From JBGVSA01 sp047605765 (lineage in GTDB: Bacteria > Pseudomonadota > Gammaproteobacteria > Burkholderiales > Rhodocyclaceae), in the NCBI GenBank assembly GCA_047605765.1, contig JASGFB010000021.1, positions 1-44,732 of the forward strand: 44,732 bases of DNA. The letters are read 5' to 3'. The notes beneath the pieces are model-generated. The model saw only the letters and a list, made by a program, of their open reading frames with translations. It was not told where the DNA came from and searched no databases. Below, in pieces: positions 8,103 to 15,152 of this stretch; the first letter of the stretch is position 1; each line of letters opens with the position of its first letter. The position numbers and the translations under genes are program-made.

Positions 8103-10205
8103 TCATGGTTGTCGATGGCCCGGTGCCAGACCGCGCCCGCGCAGCGCATTGAGCAGGATGGCGATGGTGCTGCCGTTATGCAGCGCAGCGGTGGCGATCG
8201 GACGCAGCAGGCCGAGCGCGGCGGCGCCGAGGATGGCGGTATTCAGGCCCACCGCCAGCCGGTAGTTGTTGTCGATCAGGCCCATCGTGCGATTGGCCAG
8301 GGCCTTGGCGTCCGCCACGCGCGCGATGTCGTCTTCGAGCAGGGCGATGTCGGCGGACAGCCGTGCGATGTCGGCCCCCTGCTGCATGGCGATGCCGACG
8401 TGAGCGCCGGCCAGGGCCGGGGCGTCGTTGATCCCATCCCCCACGAAGACGATGCGTGCGCCCTGCGCCCCGAGTTCGCCGACGATGCGCGCCTTGTCGT
8501 CGGGCAGCAGTTCGGCGTGGAATTCATCCAGGCCGAGGGTGGCGGCCAGTTCTGCGGCGCGTTCGTGGTGATCGCCGGTGAGCAGCAGAATGCGCTTGGC
8601 ACCCAGGGCGCGCAGGCGTGCGATGGTGGCGGCGCTGTTGTCCCGCACGCGATCCTTGAGCGCCAGCACGCCGACGAGTTGGCCGCCGAAACCGATATAC
8701 AGCAGAGTCTTGCCGTCGCGGTAGAGCGCTTCGATGATGTCTTCATGCGCCGACACGTCGATCTGCTCGTCTTCTTCGATGAAGTGGCGTGACCCCACCA
8801 CGATGCGTTTGCCGTCGATGACGCTGGCCACGCCATGCGCCACAACGAATTCGACCTCGTTGTGATCGAAGTGCCGCCCATGGCGATTCTTGGCCGCCTG
8901 CACCACCGCCATCGCCAGCGGATGAAAGTAGTGTTCTTCGACCGAGGCGGCCAGCCAGATCAGGTCGTCGGCCGTGAAGGCGGCGTCGAAGGCGATCGAG
9001 TCGGTGACTTCGAGCGTCCCGGCGGTGAGCGTGCCGGTCTTGTCGAACACGAAGGTATCGGCTTCGGCGAGCTTTTCGAGCGCCGAGGCGCCCTTGACGA
9101 GAATGCCCGCGCGCGCCGCGCCGAACATGGCGGACTTGAACGCCACCGGCGTGGCCAGCTTGAGCGCGCACGAATAATCGGCCTGCAGCACCGCCGCTGC
9201 GCGCTGCCAGTCGCGCGACACCGCATAGGCGCCGGCCGCCAGACCCAGCACGATGGGCACCAGCCGGTCGGCCAGGCGAGAGGCGTTCAGTTGCGCTGAA
9301 CTCTTGGCGGTCAGCGATTGCTCGACGTACTCGGCGATGCGAGCGGCGGCCGTACGCGGGCCGACTTGCTCGGCGTAGATGCGCAAGCGGCCGTCTTCGA
9401 CCAGCGTGCCGGACAACACCGCGTCGCCGCGCTGCTTGCGCACCGGGGCGCTCTCGCCCGTCATGGCGGCCTCGTTGACTTCGGCCTCGCCGCCCAGGAC
9501 GGTGCCATCGACCGGAATCACCGTGCCGGTGGCCGCGATCACTGTGTCGCCCATGCGCACGTCGGTGGCGGGTACCAGGGCTTCGATGCCGTCGCGTTCG
9601 ACCCAGACTTCGTCGCTGGCCGGTTGCAGCAGATGCTTGAGCAATTCGTCCGAGCGGCGCGAGATCGAGTCTTCCAGGTATTCGCCCAGGCTGAGCATGA
9701 AGGTGGTGGTGTTGGCGGCGAGGTAATCGCTGCGCGCCACCGAGATCGACACCGCCATGGCTTCCAGCACGTGCGAGGACAGGCCGTTTTCGCGCATGTC
9801 CTCGAAGGCATGGATCAGCAAGGGCGCAGCCGCCGCCAGCGTGGCCGGGCGCTTCAGTCCGGCAGGCAGCATCGGCGTGGCGAGCAGGGTCGCCAGGCTG
9901 GCCACCACGCCAGTGGGGGCCTGTGGATTGTCGGCCGCCTTGGCGCGTATGCGGGCGGTCGGCGGCGTCAAGGCGCGCAGGTCCGCCAGCAGGCGGGCTT
10001 CGTCGGTGAGGGACGCGTCGAACTTGACGACCAGTGCCTGTGCAGCCGGATTGGCGCGTGCTTCGAGCACGCCCGCCAGGTTGCTCACGGCCAGCCCGAT
10101 CGCCTGGGCGTCACGCGGTGCGCCTGCCCGGGTGCGATATCGCCAGCGGATGCGACCGCGCAAGCGGTGCGCCACGGCGATGGAATCGAACCAGGCTTGG
10201 CTCAT
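8103..10205 (-). CDS. P1B-type metal ATPase with YSC in place of CPC (FezB/P1B-6-like)
   Basis: A 700-aa membrane ion pump, last gene of the seven-gene operon. Residues 1-80 form a cysteine-free HMA-like domain opening with HRLRGRIRWRY (13-23). Membrane helices surround the actuator domain (TGES at 249-252). The key membrane motif reads Y344-S-C346-ALKLATP where copper, zinc and cadmium pumps have CPC. The phosphorylation site is DKTGT (D388), the P1B-specific HP dipeptide is H428-P429, and the hinge is GDGINDAP (589-596). All catalytic elements are present, so it should be active. As I recall, the SC-A-LKL-TP signature marks the P1B-6 subgroup, whose member FezB is required for ferrosome formation; this recall needs checking. 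The ATG overlaps the upstream TGA (ATGA). Metal specificity is inferred, with iron the leading candidate. Confidence 0.85.
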   Translation of the reverse strand: MSQAWFDSIAVAHRLRGRIRWRYRTRAGAPRDAQAIGLAVSNLAGVLEARANPAAQALVVKFDASLTDEARLLADLRALTPPTARIRAKAADNPQAPTGVVASLATLLATPMLPAGLKRPATLAAAAPLLIHAFEDMRENGLSSHVLEAMAVSISVARSDYLAANTTTFMLSLGEYLEDSISRRSDELLKHLLQPASDEVWVERDGIEALVPATDVRMGDTVIAATGTVIPVDGTVLGGEAEVNEAAMTGESAPVRKQRGDAVLSGTLVEDGRLRIYAEQVGPRTAAARIAEYVEQSLTAKSSAQLNASRLADRLVPIVLGLAAGAYAVSRDWQRAAAVLQADYSCALKLATPVAFKSAMFGAARAGILVKGASALEKLAEADTFVFDKTGTLTAGTLEVTDSIAFDAAFTADDLIWLAASVEEHYFHPLAMAVVQAAKNRHGRHFDHNEVEFVVAHGVASVIDGKRIVVGSRHFIEEDEQIDVSAHEDIIEALYRDGKTLLYIGFGGQLVGVLALKDRVRDNSAATIARLRALGAKRILLLTGDHHERAAELAATLGLDEFHAELLPDDKARIVGELGAQGARIVFVGDGINDAPALAGAHVGIAMQQGADIARLSADIALLEDDIARVADAKALANRTMGLIDNNYRLAVGLNTAILGAAALGLLRPIATAALHNGSTIAILLNALRGRGLAPGHRQP

Positions 10206-10576
10206 TCGCGACCGGCCTGCTCCGCTTCGGTCTCGGCCTTGAGATCGGCCATCTGTTCCTTGAATTCTTCGAGACCGCCGGCCACGCCGGTGTAGAGCTT
10301 CATGGCGCCCTTCATGATCTTGCCGCGCAATTCGGGATCGCTCAGGACGTAAGTGGCTGCCGCGCCGATCAGGGCGCCGAGCAGGAACTGTTCGGTCTGC
10401 CGCGACGGCAGGCCGCCGCGCAGGCCCAGCCCCTTGAGCAGGCCGGCGCCGAGGGCGCCATTGTCGTAGCCGGCGGCGGCGTCGTCGCTACCCCATTCGG
10501 CCGCGCCATAGCCGCCGTAGCCGCTGTTCTGCTGCTCGCGGCGATAGGCTTTTTTCCATTGCTTCTTCTTACCCAT
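10202..10576 (-). CDS. Small YtxH-like membrane protein
   Basis: A 124-aa protein starting MGKKKQWKKAYRR, chosen because an AAGGAAAG ribosome site precedes ATG 10576. The first 20 residues are strongly basic. A Gly/Tyr/Asp/Ala-rich stretch follows (about 20-60), then one membrane helix (about 65-82, FLLGALIGAAATYVL) and an acidic amphipathic helix (about 90-124). That order resembles YtxH-type proteins. Its stop overlaps the ATPase start by 4 bases and its 5' end overlaps the previous gene by 8 bases, so it is tightly coupled to the operon. A scaffold or membrane-association role in the putative compartment is inference only. Confidence 0.75.
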   Translation of the reverse strand: MGKKKQWKKAYRREQQNSGYGGYGAAEWGSDDAAAGYDNGALGAGLLKGLGLRGGLPSRQTEQFLLGALIGAAATYVLSDPELRGKIMKGAMKLYTGVAGGLEEFKEQMADLKAETEAEQAGRE

Positions 10577-10880
10577 GATGGCTTTCCTTGTTTTCAGATG
10601 CGTCGGCGCAGCGCGCGGCGCGGTCGATGGCAATCAGGCCGGCGGCGCCTGCCGCGGCGGCGACGAGGGCGCGGCCATATTCGCCGCGTTCCACGGCATT
10701 GGCGATCGCGACACCGGCCGCCAGGGCGGTGCCGCCACGCAGGGCGTGGTGCAGCAACGCGCGCCCGCGCGTGCCGCCGTGCGGTTGCAGGGCCAGCAGC
10801 AGCCCCGTGGTGGCAAAGCCGCGCACGAAATTGTTGGCGGTGCCTTCAGGTGGGCGCAGGGCCCGGGGACGACGTGGCAT
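10569..10880 (-). CDS. Small hydrophobic protein of the ATPase operon
   Basis: A 103-aa protein of no recognised family. The N terminus is Arg/Pro-rich (MPRRPRALRP). Hydrophobic, Ala/Gly-rich segments follow at about 20-35, 48-62 and 70-86, enough for two or three short membrane helices, and then a charged tail ending ASENKESHHG. It begins 3 bp after the stop of the preceding gene and overlaps the next by 8 bases, which supports it as a real operon member. The function is unknown; membrane placement is predicted from composition. Confidence 0.6.
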   Translation of the reverse strand: MPRRPRALRPPEGTANNFVRGFATTGLLLALQPHGGTRGRALLHHALRGGTALAAGVAIANAVERGEYGRALVAAAAGAAGLIAIDRAARCADASENKESHHG

Positions 10881-10883
10881 GTA

Positions 10884-11210
10884 TCAGGACTCCGCAGTGG
10901 TGCGCTTGCGTGTACGTGTGGCCGCGGCCGGTGTGCTGGTGGTGCGGCGCGGGGCGCGCTTGCGCGGTGCGGGGGCCGGCACGGACTCAGCTGCCGGGGC
11001 GACCGCCTCGGCTTGCGGTGCGGCGGGCGTGGCGAGCTTTTCGCGCAGGCGGGCGGACGAATGCTCGATCGCCGACAGACCGCTTACCGTGGCTTCGCGC
11101 AGCCGTGTCTGGGCTTGATCGAGGCGCTCGCGGGTACGGTCTTTCTTGACCAGCTTGATGGCCGCGGCGCCCACGAACAGGCCGGCGGCGAAGGGCAACA
11201 GGGGCAGCAT
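10884..11210 (-). CDS. Membrane-anchored protein with Lys/Arg/Ala/Pro-rich tail
   Basis: A 108-aa protein. One membrane helix lies at the N terminus (MLPLLPFAAGLFVGAAAIKL). A charged helical stretch follows (about 22-55), then a low-complexity tail rich in Ala, Pro, Arg and Thr with repeated basic clusters (RKRAPRR, RTRKR), similar in composition to bacterial histone H1-like or AT-hook tails. ATG 11210 is favoured because AAGGAG sits 6 bases upstream. An alternative ATG at 11225 overlaps the previous stop (ATGA) and adds MKEKS. It is a predicted inner-membrane protein with a cytoplasmic basic tail that could bind acidic lipid, nucleic acid or polyphosphate. That role is speculation. Confidence 0.65.
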   Translation of the reverse strand: MLPLLPFAAGLFVGAAAIKLVKKDRTRERLDQAQTRLREATVSGLSAIEHSSARLREKLATPAAPQAEAVAPAAESVPAPAPRKRAPRRTTSTPAAATRTRKRTTAES

Positions 11211-11221
11211 GCTTTTCTCCT

Positions 11222-11908
11222 TCATGAGCGACGACGGGTCTTGCGTTTGACGAAATAAGTGCCGGCGCTGCCGGCTGCCAGGCCCGCCAGAAGAGCGGGG
11301 CCGGCGTTGCGCAGCAGCGGGCCGACAACGTTGAAGGCTTGGTGTTGCTGGCCGAGCACCGAGAAAGCGCGCTCCAGGATGTTGGCGACCGGGCCGTGCT
11401 CGACATAGGCGTCGGCGGGCGCCACGCCCTGCGCCACGTGCAGGCGCTCCTGGTCGATCGCGCGCAAGGCGGCGTTTTCGAAAGCCGGCAGGCGCTTGGC
11501 GAGTGTTTCGCGTTGCAGGCGGGCGAAGGCGTCGCGCAGCGCGGGCGAATCGACGCGGGCCAGCAATTGCGCATAGGTCGACGCGGTGGTCGTTTCGCCA
11601 CGGCAGGCGCGCAGGCAGTTGTCACGCCACGCGGGCGCCACGCGGGTCTCTTGCGGATAGGGGTCGTACGGGGTTGGCACCCCGCCGCGCCGGCACAGCG
11701 TGGTCAGCCGTTCGATGCGCGCGCTGCTGGCGCGCAGGGCTGCCGGGAACGGCGCACGCGGCCCGAAGGCTTCGATCATGCGCGTGTGGAAGGCGCGCGC
11801 GGCGTATTCGCCATACAACGCGATGCGCAGCGCCTGGTGTGGCAGCGGCCAGGGTGCGGTCGGGTCGAGGCAGCGGGCGCGCAGGATCGCTTCGTCATGG
11901 TTGGGCAT
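11222..11908 (-). CDS. Ferritin-like helical protein with C-terminal membrane anchor (putative)
   Basis: A 228-aa, mainly helical protein. Four long helices are predicted at about 24-48, 55-75, 95-118 and 122-158, with carboxylates at E34 (GEY), E66 (IERL), E105 (GET) and E134/E144, the spacing expected of a ferritin-like diiron bundle. The His of the classical ExxH motif is not obvious, so metal binding is uncertain. Residues about 195-220 are hydrophobic and followed by KRKTRRRS, which looks like a membrane anchor with a positive cytoplasmic end. ATG 11908 is preferred because GGAGG lies 6 bases upstream. It overlaps the preceding HMA-like gene by 14 bp. A metal-binding or cargo role in the operon is inferred. 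Confidence 0.6.
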   Translation of the reverse strand: MPNHDEAILRARCLDPTAPWPLPHQALRIALYGEYAARAFHTRMIEAFGPRAPFPAALRASSARIERLTTLCRRGGVPTPYDPYPQETRVAPAWRDNCLRACRGETTTASTYAQLLARVDSPALRDAFARLQRETLAKRLPAFENAALRAIDQERLHVAQGVAPADAYVEHGPVANILERAFSVLGQQHQAFNVVGPLLRNAGPALLAGLAAGSAGTYFVKRKTRRRS

Positions 11909-12239
11909 TGACGGCCTCCGCATACTTGCGAACGAGAATATCCATCAGTGCGCGCGCGGCAGGGCTGTCCACGGCGCCCAGCACATCGGGCCAGGCGGCG
12001 GCCGGGATGATGCCGGTGTCGTATTCGACCGTGCATGAGCGCGCCAGCAGATTCAGGCGGATCGACTTGACGCCGGGAATGCTGTCCAGCGCCTTTTGAA
12101 AGCCCTTGGCGCGCGATACGGCGGCGCGCTCTTCGTCATCGAGCTTGACCGGCGCGAGCTTGAGCCGGATGCGCCCCGGGATGTGATGGGCGATCTGCAC
12201 ATGCGCGGCAAAACGACGGAACAATTCGATTTCGTTCAT
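11895..12239 (-). CDS. HMA-like domain protein without CxxC
   Basis: A 114-aa soluble protein starting MNEIELFRRF, with GAGG upstream of ATG 12239. Residues about 15-85 look like a ferredoxin-like heavy-metal-associated (HMA) fold: HHIPGRIRLKL, a helix, then SIPGVKSIRLN and ARSCTVEYD. The CxxC metal-binding loop is absent; only one Cys (C69) is present. The PGRIR segment is shared with the next upstream protein and, as RGRIR, with the ATPase N terminus. This fits the HMA_2-type family often encoded beside P1B ATPases. The gene lies 8 bp downstream of the first operon gene. A role as adaptor or regulator of the ATPase is inferred. Confidence 0.75.
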   Translation of the reverse strand: MNEIELFRRFAAHVQIAHHIPGRIRLKLAPVKLDDEERAAVSRAKGFQKALDSIPGVKSIRLNLLARSCTVEYDTGIIPAAAWPDVLGAVDSPAARALMDILVRKYAEAVNAQP

Positions 12240-12247
12240 GGCGTACC

Positions 12248-12670
12248 TCAGCGCAGCAGATGGCGGCGGTGCACCGCCATGTGTACGCCCAGGAAGGCGA
12301 GGAACACGCCACCGGTCGCGATATGCCAGCGCTTGTTGCCGGCGGCGGCAAACGCCATCGAGGCGGCCAGGCTCGCCATGGCACCGTACTTGGCGTAGCG
12401 GTTGGCGCGCAGGCGCATTGTTTTGCCACCGCGCGGCGGCGCCGGTGGCGTGCCGATGAGACCGCACACGAAGGCAGCGATGCCATTGGCATCGATGAGG
12501 GTGTCGTCGTAGGCCACCACGACGCTGCAGGCATGAGCGTTGACGCGCACCGTGCGTACGCCCGCCAGGGCGGTCAACTGCCGCACGACGCTGTCGAGCA
12601 GGGACACTTCGGCGAGGGCGGGCGCTTTCAGGCGCACACGGCCCGGCGTGGCGGATGCGATGCGAATCAT
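12248..12670 (-). CDS. HMA-like domain protein with two C-terminal membrane helices (first operon gene)
   Basis: A 140-aa protein. Residues 1-75 form an HMA-like domain beginning SATPGRVRLKAP, again with no CxxC loop (VNAHACSVVVAYD). A basic linker (KTMRLRANRYAKYG) leads to two hydrophobic segments at about 95-112 and 116-133, ending VHRRHLLR. It therefore looks like a membrane-tethered HMA_2-type protein. It is the promoter-proximal gene of the run down to 8103. The 151 bp separating it from the upstream esterase gene should contain the operon promoter. In known ferrosome clusters an HMA-domain gene (fezC, from memory) accompanies fezB; equivalence here needs an alignment. Confidence 0.75.
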   Translation of the reverse strand: MIRIASATPGRVRLKAPALAEVSLLDSVVRQLTALAGVRTVRVNAHACSVVVAYDDTLIDANGIAAFVCGLIGTPPAPPRGGKTMRLRANRYAKYGAMASLAASMAFAAAGNKRWHIATGGVFLAFLGVHMAVHRRHLLR

Positions 12671-12783
12671 GTGGGACCTGCCGCACCAGGCGGCAAAAAA
12701 GAACGGATCCCTAAAATGCTAGCGAACTCGCGTGCGGCGCGGAGCGCCCCTGGCCGTGCGTCTGTGCGGCACCTGAACGCCCT

Positions 12784-12797
12784 TTGATGCAAGTCAT
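12784..12797. promoter_or_regulatory. Candidate FNR/ANR-type box
   Basis: The sequence TTGATGCAAGTCAT has a perfect left half (TTGAT), a 4-base spacer and a right half GTCAT, close to the GTCAA/ATCAA of FNR-family sites. It lies about 114 bp before the start codon of the first operon gene. No convincing -10 element is found at the spacing of a class II FNR promoter, so it is only a candidate. Confidence 0.3.
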
Positions 12798-12821
12798 GAA
12801 ACGCGATGGGCGTATGCCAAC

Positions 12822-13445
12822 TTATGTCGCGAGATAAGCGAGAACGAGGTCACGCACACGCGTATCGATGCCGTGTCCAAGCCCGGCCACGATGTCCAGA
12901 CTCGGCGTCGCACCCAGTGCGCGCAAGTGCGACGCAGCCGCATTTGCACTTGCCAGTGGCATGACGTTGTCTTGAGTACCGTGGACCAGATGCCAGCGGA
13001 CTGCCGCCGCGACGTGGGTCGGCAGCGTGGCGAAGCGCCCCGCCAGGGCGATGATCCGCAGGGCCGGTGGCGCATCCCGCGCGCCCGCCGCGAGGGCCAT
13101 GATGGCGCCCTGCGAGAAGCCCACCAGCGCAGTGTCGGCGGCGTCTATGCCGGTGTTCTGCTGCCAGGCGCGGACGGTGGCGATGAATTCGGGCAGGGCG
13201 GCGCTGACGCGCGCGGGACGATTCTCTTCGGTCACCCCGCGGACCGAGAACCACTGATAGCCGGCACCCAGATCGCATGGATGTGGCGCGCGCACGCTGA
13301 CCACGCAGGCGTGCGGATCAGCCTCTGCGATGGCGTGGGCCAGCGGTCGCAGATTATGGGCGTCGCCACCGACGCCGTGGAACAGCAGCACGAGTCGTTG
13401 CGGCGCGGCGGGGTGTTGAATCAGATCGACATCGGTCAGTGGCAT
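12822..13445 (-). CDS. ypfH: YpfH-like esterase
   Basis: A 207-aa alpha/beta-hydrolase of the carboxylesterase/phospholipase (YpfH) family. It has LLFHGVGGDAHNL at the oxyanion region, the nucleophile elbow GFSQGA, the acid Asp in HGTQDNVMP and the catalytic His in GLGHGID. ATG 13445 is chosen because GGAGAG precedes it; a longer frame adds a proline-rich stretch with no support. E. coli YpfH has esterase activity of unknown physiological role. The gene follows the oxidoreductase gene by 47 bp that hold a strong hairpin, so co-transcription is possible. It is unlikely to belong to the HMA/ATPase operon, given the 151-bp gap. Confidence 0.85.
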   Translation of the reverse strand: MPLTDVDLIQHPAAPQRLVLLFHGVGGDAHNLRPLAHAIAEADPHACVVSVRAPHPCDLGAGYQWFSVRGVTEENRPARVSAALPEFIATVRAWQQNTGIDAADTALVGFSQGAIMALAAGARDAPPALRIIALAGRFATLPTHVAAAVRWHLVHGTQDNVMPLASANAAASHLRALGATPSLDIVAGLGHGIDTRVRDLVLAYLAT

Positions 13446-13460
13446 GGGGCTCTCCGAGAT

Positions 13461-13485
13461 GGCCCCGCCCGGGTGCGGCGGGGCC
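13461..13485 (-). terminator. Intercistronic hairpin
   Basis: Perfect 9-bp arms (13461-13469 and 13477-13485) enclose a 7-base loop, 7 bp after the stop of the minus-strand oxidoreductase gene. No T-run follows in the direction of transcription, so it may attenuate read-through into the esterase gene or protect the mRNA end. Confidence 0.45.
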
Positions 13486-13492
13486 ACGATGC

Positions 13493-14116
13493 TTACTTGC
13501 GCAGCCAGGTCGGCGCGATGGTGGTGCCGAGGCCGGCACCGTAGCCGAAATAGATATTCAATCCGGCCAGCGGTTCGAGGTAACGTGCGTTCTTGAGCGT
13601 GCCTGCGTCCTGCGTGTCAAAACCCATGCTGCGCGCAACGGCCACCACGCGCTCCTTGGCCTGGGCGTCGTCACCGGCGACGAAGACCGGCACCTTGCGG
13701 CCGTCTCCGAAATCGCCGCCTTCGGCCAGCACTTGGGCGAACACGGTGTTGAACGCCTTGACGATATGCACGCCGGGCAGCGCGCGGGCGATTTCCTCGG
13801 CGGCCGATGTGCTGTGGCCCAGCGTCAGACCCATGTAGTCGGCCGTCAGCGGATTGGTGATGTCCACCACTGCCTTACCGGTCAGATCGCCCAGTTGCGA
13901 GAGCGCGGCGACAGCGTCGCCATAGGCGGTGGCGGTGATGATGAGGTCGGCTTCTGCGGCCGAGGCCGGTGCTGCCACCTGAGCGCCATGGGCTTGCGCC
14001 AGCGCCGCCGCCTTGGCGGCATCACGGCCGACGATGCGCACGGCATGGCCGGCGCGGGTGAGTTGCTTGACGAAGGCCGAGGCCATGTTGCCAGTGCCGA
14101 TGACGACGATGTTCAT
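13493..14116 (-). CDS. NADP-dependent oxidoreductase, F420-reductase (NPD-like) family
   Basis: A 207-aa Rossmann-fold protein. The dinucleotide site is IGTGNMASAFV near the N terminus, followed by GRDAAKAAA, where the basic residue suits NADP(H). The fold matches the NADP oxidoreductase coenzyme F420-dependent family (PF03807). Most proteobacterial members do not use F420 and have no defined substrate. The segment DITNPLT and the later KAFNTVFA are typical. It is transcribed divergently from a LysR regulator 128 bp away, which probably controls it. Ribosome site TGGAG precedes the ATG. Confidence 0.83.
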   Translation of the reverse strand: MNIVVIGTGNMASAFVKQLTRAGHAVRIVGRDAAKAAALAQAHGAQVAAPASAAEADLIITATAYGDAVAALSQLGDLTGKAVVDITNPLTADYMGLTLGHSTSAAEEIARALPGVHIVKAFNTVFAQVLAEGGDFGDGRKVPVFVAGDDAQAKERVVAVARSMGFDTQDAGTLKNARYLEPLAGLNIYFGYGAGLGTTIAPTWLRK

Positions 14117-14175
14117 GATGTGCGCTCCAGTTGGTTTTGAGTTGTGCGGCTGTGTCGCCGCCGCATGGAAAGCAC

Positions 14176-14202
14176 TTTATAGATTCGAGATCGGTGTATA
14201 AA
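14176..14202. promoter_or_regulatory. Interrupted palindrome between lysR and its divergent target
   Basis: TTTATA (14176-14181) and TATAAA (14197-14202) form an inverted repeat with a 15-base spacer in the 128-bp divergent intergenic region. They could be two back-to-back -10 elements or part of a LysR-type binding site. No matching -35 boxes are evident. Confidence 0.35.
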
Positions 14203-14244
14203 TCGGTCTGCGCTAGATGAACTGTTGCGATTTTCGGAACAATA

Positions 14245-15144
14245 ATGGACAAGTACCAAGAGATGCGTGTGTTTGCGGCAGTGGTCGATGCCGGCAGCTT
14301 CGTGGCGGCGGCCGACGTCTGCGGCGTGTCCAAGGCGGCCGTTTCGCGCCATGTGGGTGAGCTGGAAGCGCGCCTGGGTGTGCGGCTGTTGCACCGGACC
14401 ACGCGCCGTCTGTCGCTGACGGCCGAAGGCGAGGTCTTCCATGCGCGCTGCAAGAGCGTGCTGGCCGAGATCGAAGAGGCCGAATCGGAGGTCACCGCTC
14501 GCAGCGGCAGCGCCGTCGGCCTGGTCAAGATCAATGCGCCGGTCACCTTCGGCATGCGGCATCTGGCTGCGCTGTGGGGCGAATTCAAACGCCGGCATCC
14601 GCAGGTGGTGCTCGACGTGACCCTGACCGATCGCGTGGTGGATCTGGTCGAAGAAGGCTATGACCTTGCCGTGCGCATTGCACAGCTCCCTAATTCGACT
14701 CTCGTCAGCCGGCCCCTGGCGCGTACGCGGATGGTGCTGTGCGCGTCACCGGCCTATCTGGCGCAAGCGGGCACGCCGTCACATCCGGATGAGTTGTCGC
14801 AGCATGCGGTACTGGCCTACAGCTATTGGTCGGACGGAGACGAATGGCGCTTCAGCGGGCCGGAAGGCGAGGTCGCCGTACGCACGCGGCCGTGGATCCG
14901 CACCAACAACGGCGACACCTGTCGCATGGCCGCGCTGCAACACCAGGGCATCATCCTGCAGCCGTCATTCCTGGTCGGCGAAGACCTGCGCGCTGGTGCG
15001 CTGGTGGAGCTGATGCCGACTTACCGTGCGCTGGCCTTTGGAATCTTTGCGGTCTATCCGACACGTAAGCATGTTTCGCCCAAGGTGCGTTTGCTGATCG
15101 ATTTTCTGGCCGAGCACTTTCGTACGCCGCGCTGGCCGGACTGA
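14245..15144 (+). CDS. LysR family transcriptional regulator
   Basis: A 299-aa regulator of usual LysR length. Residues 1-60 form the winged helix-turn-helix (AAADVCGVSKAAVSRHVGEL) followed by the linker helix. The periplasmic-binding-protein-like effector domain spans about 90-295, with landmarks GLVKINAPVTFG and YDLAVRIAQLPNSTLVSRPL. The subfamily resembles CrgA/AaeR-type LysR proteins. It faces away from the NADP oxidoreductase gene across 128 bp that contain an interrupted palindrome, the classical arrangement for a LysR protein and its target. The effector is unknown. Confidence 0.93.
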   Translation: MDKYQEMRVFAAVVDAGSFVAAADVCGVSKAAVSRHVGELEARLGVRLLHRTTRRLSLTAEGEVFHARCKSVLAEIEEAESEVTARSGSAVGLVKINAPVTFGMRHLAALWGEFKRRHPQVVLDVTLTDRVVDLVEEGYDLAVRIAQLPNSTLVSRPLARTRMVLCASPAYLAQAGTPSHPDELSQHAVLAYSYWSDGDEWRFSGPEGEVAVRTRPWIRTNNGDTCRMAALQHQGIILQPSFLVGEDLRAGALVELMPTYRALAFGIFAVYPTRKHVSPKVRLLIDFLAEHFRTPRWPD

Positions 15145-15152
15145 GCCGCGCG

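Noticed and set aside
8103..12670. Copper or cadmium resistance operon
   Set aside because: No CPC motif, no CxxC metal loops, no CueR/ArsR-type regulator and no copper chaperone; the small membrane proteins do not fit a resistance operon.
8103..12670. Magnetosome or encapsulin cluster
   Set aside because: No Mam proteins, no encapsulin shell protein and no cargo-loading peptide are visible.
12671..12821. Fur box upstream of the ATPase operon
   Set aside because: I looked for a GATAATGATAATCATTATC-like sequence and found no acceptable match.
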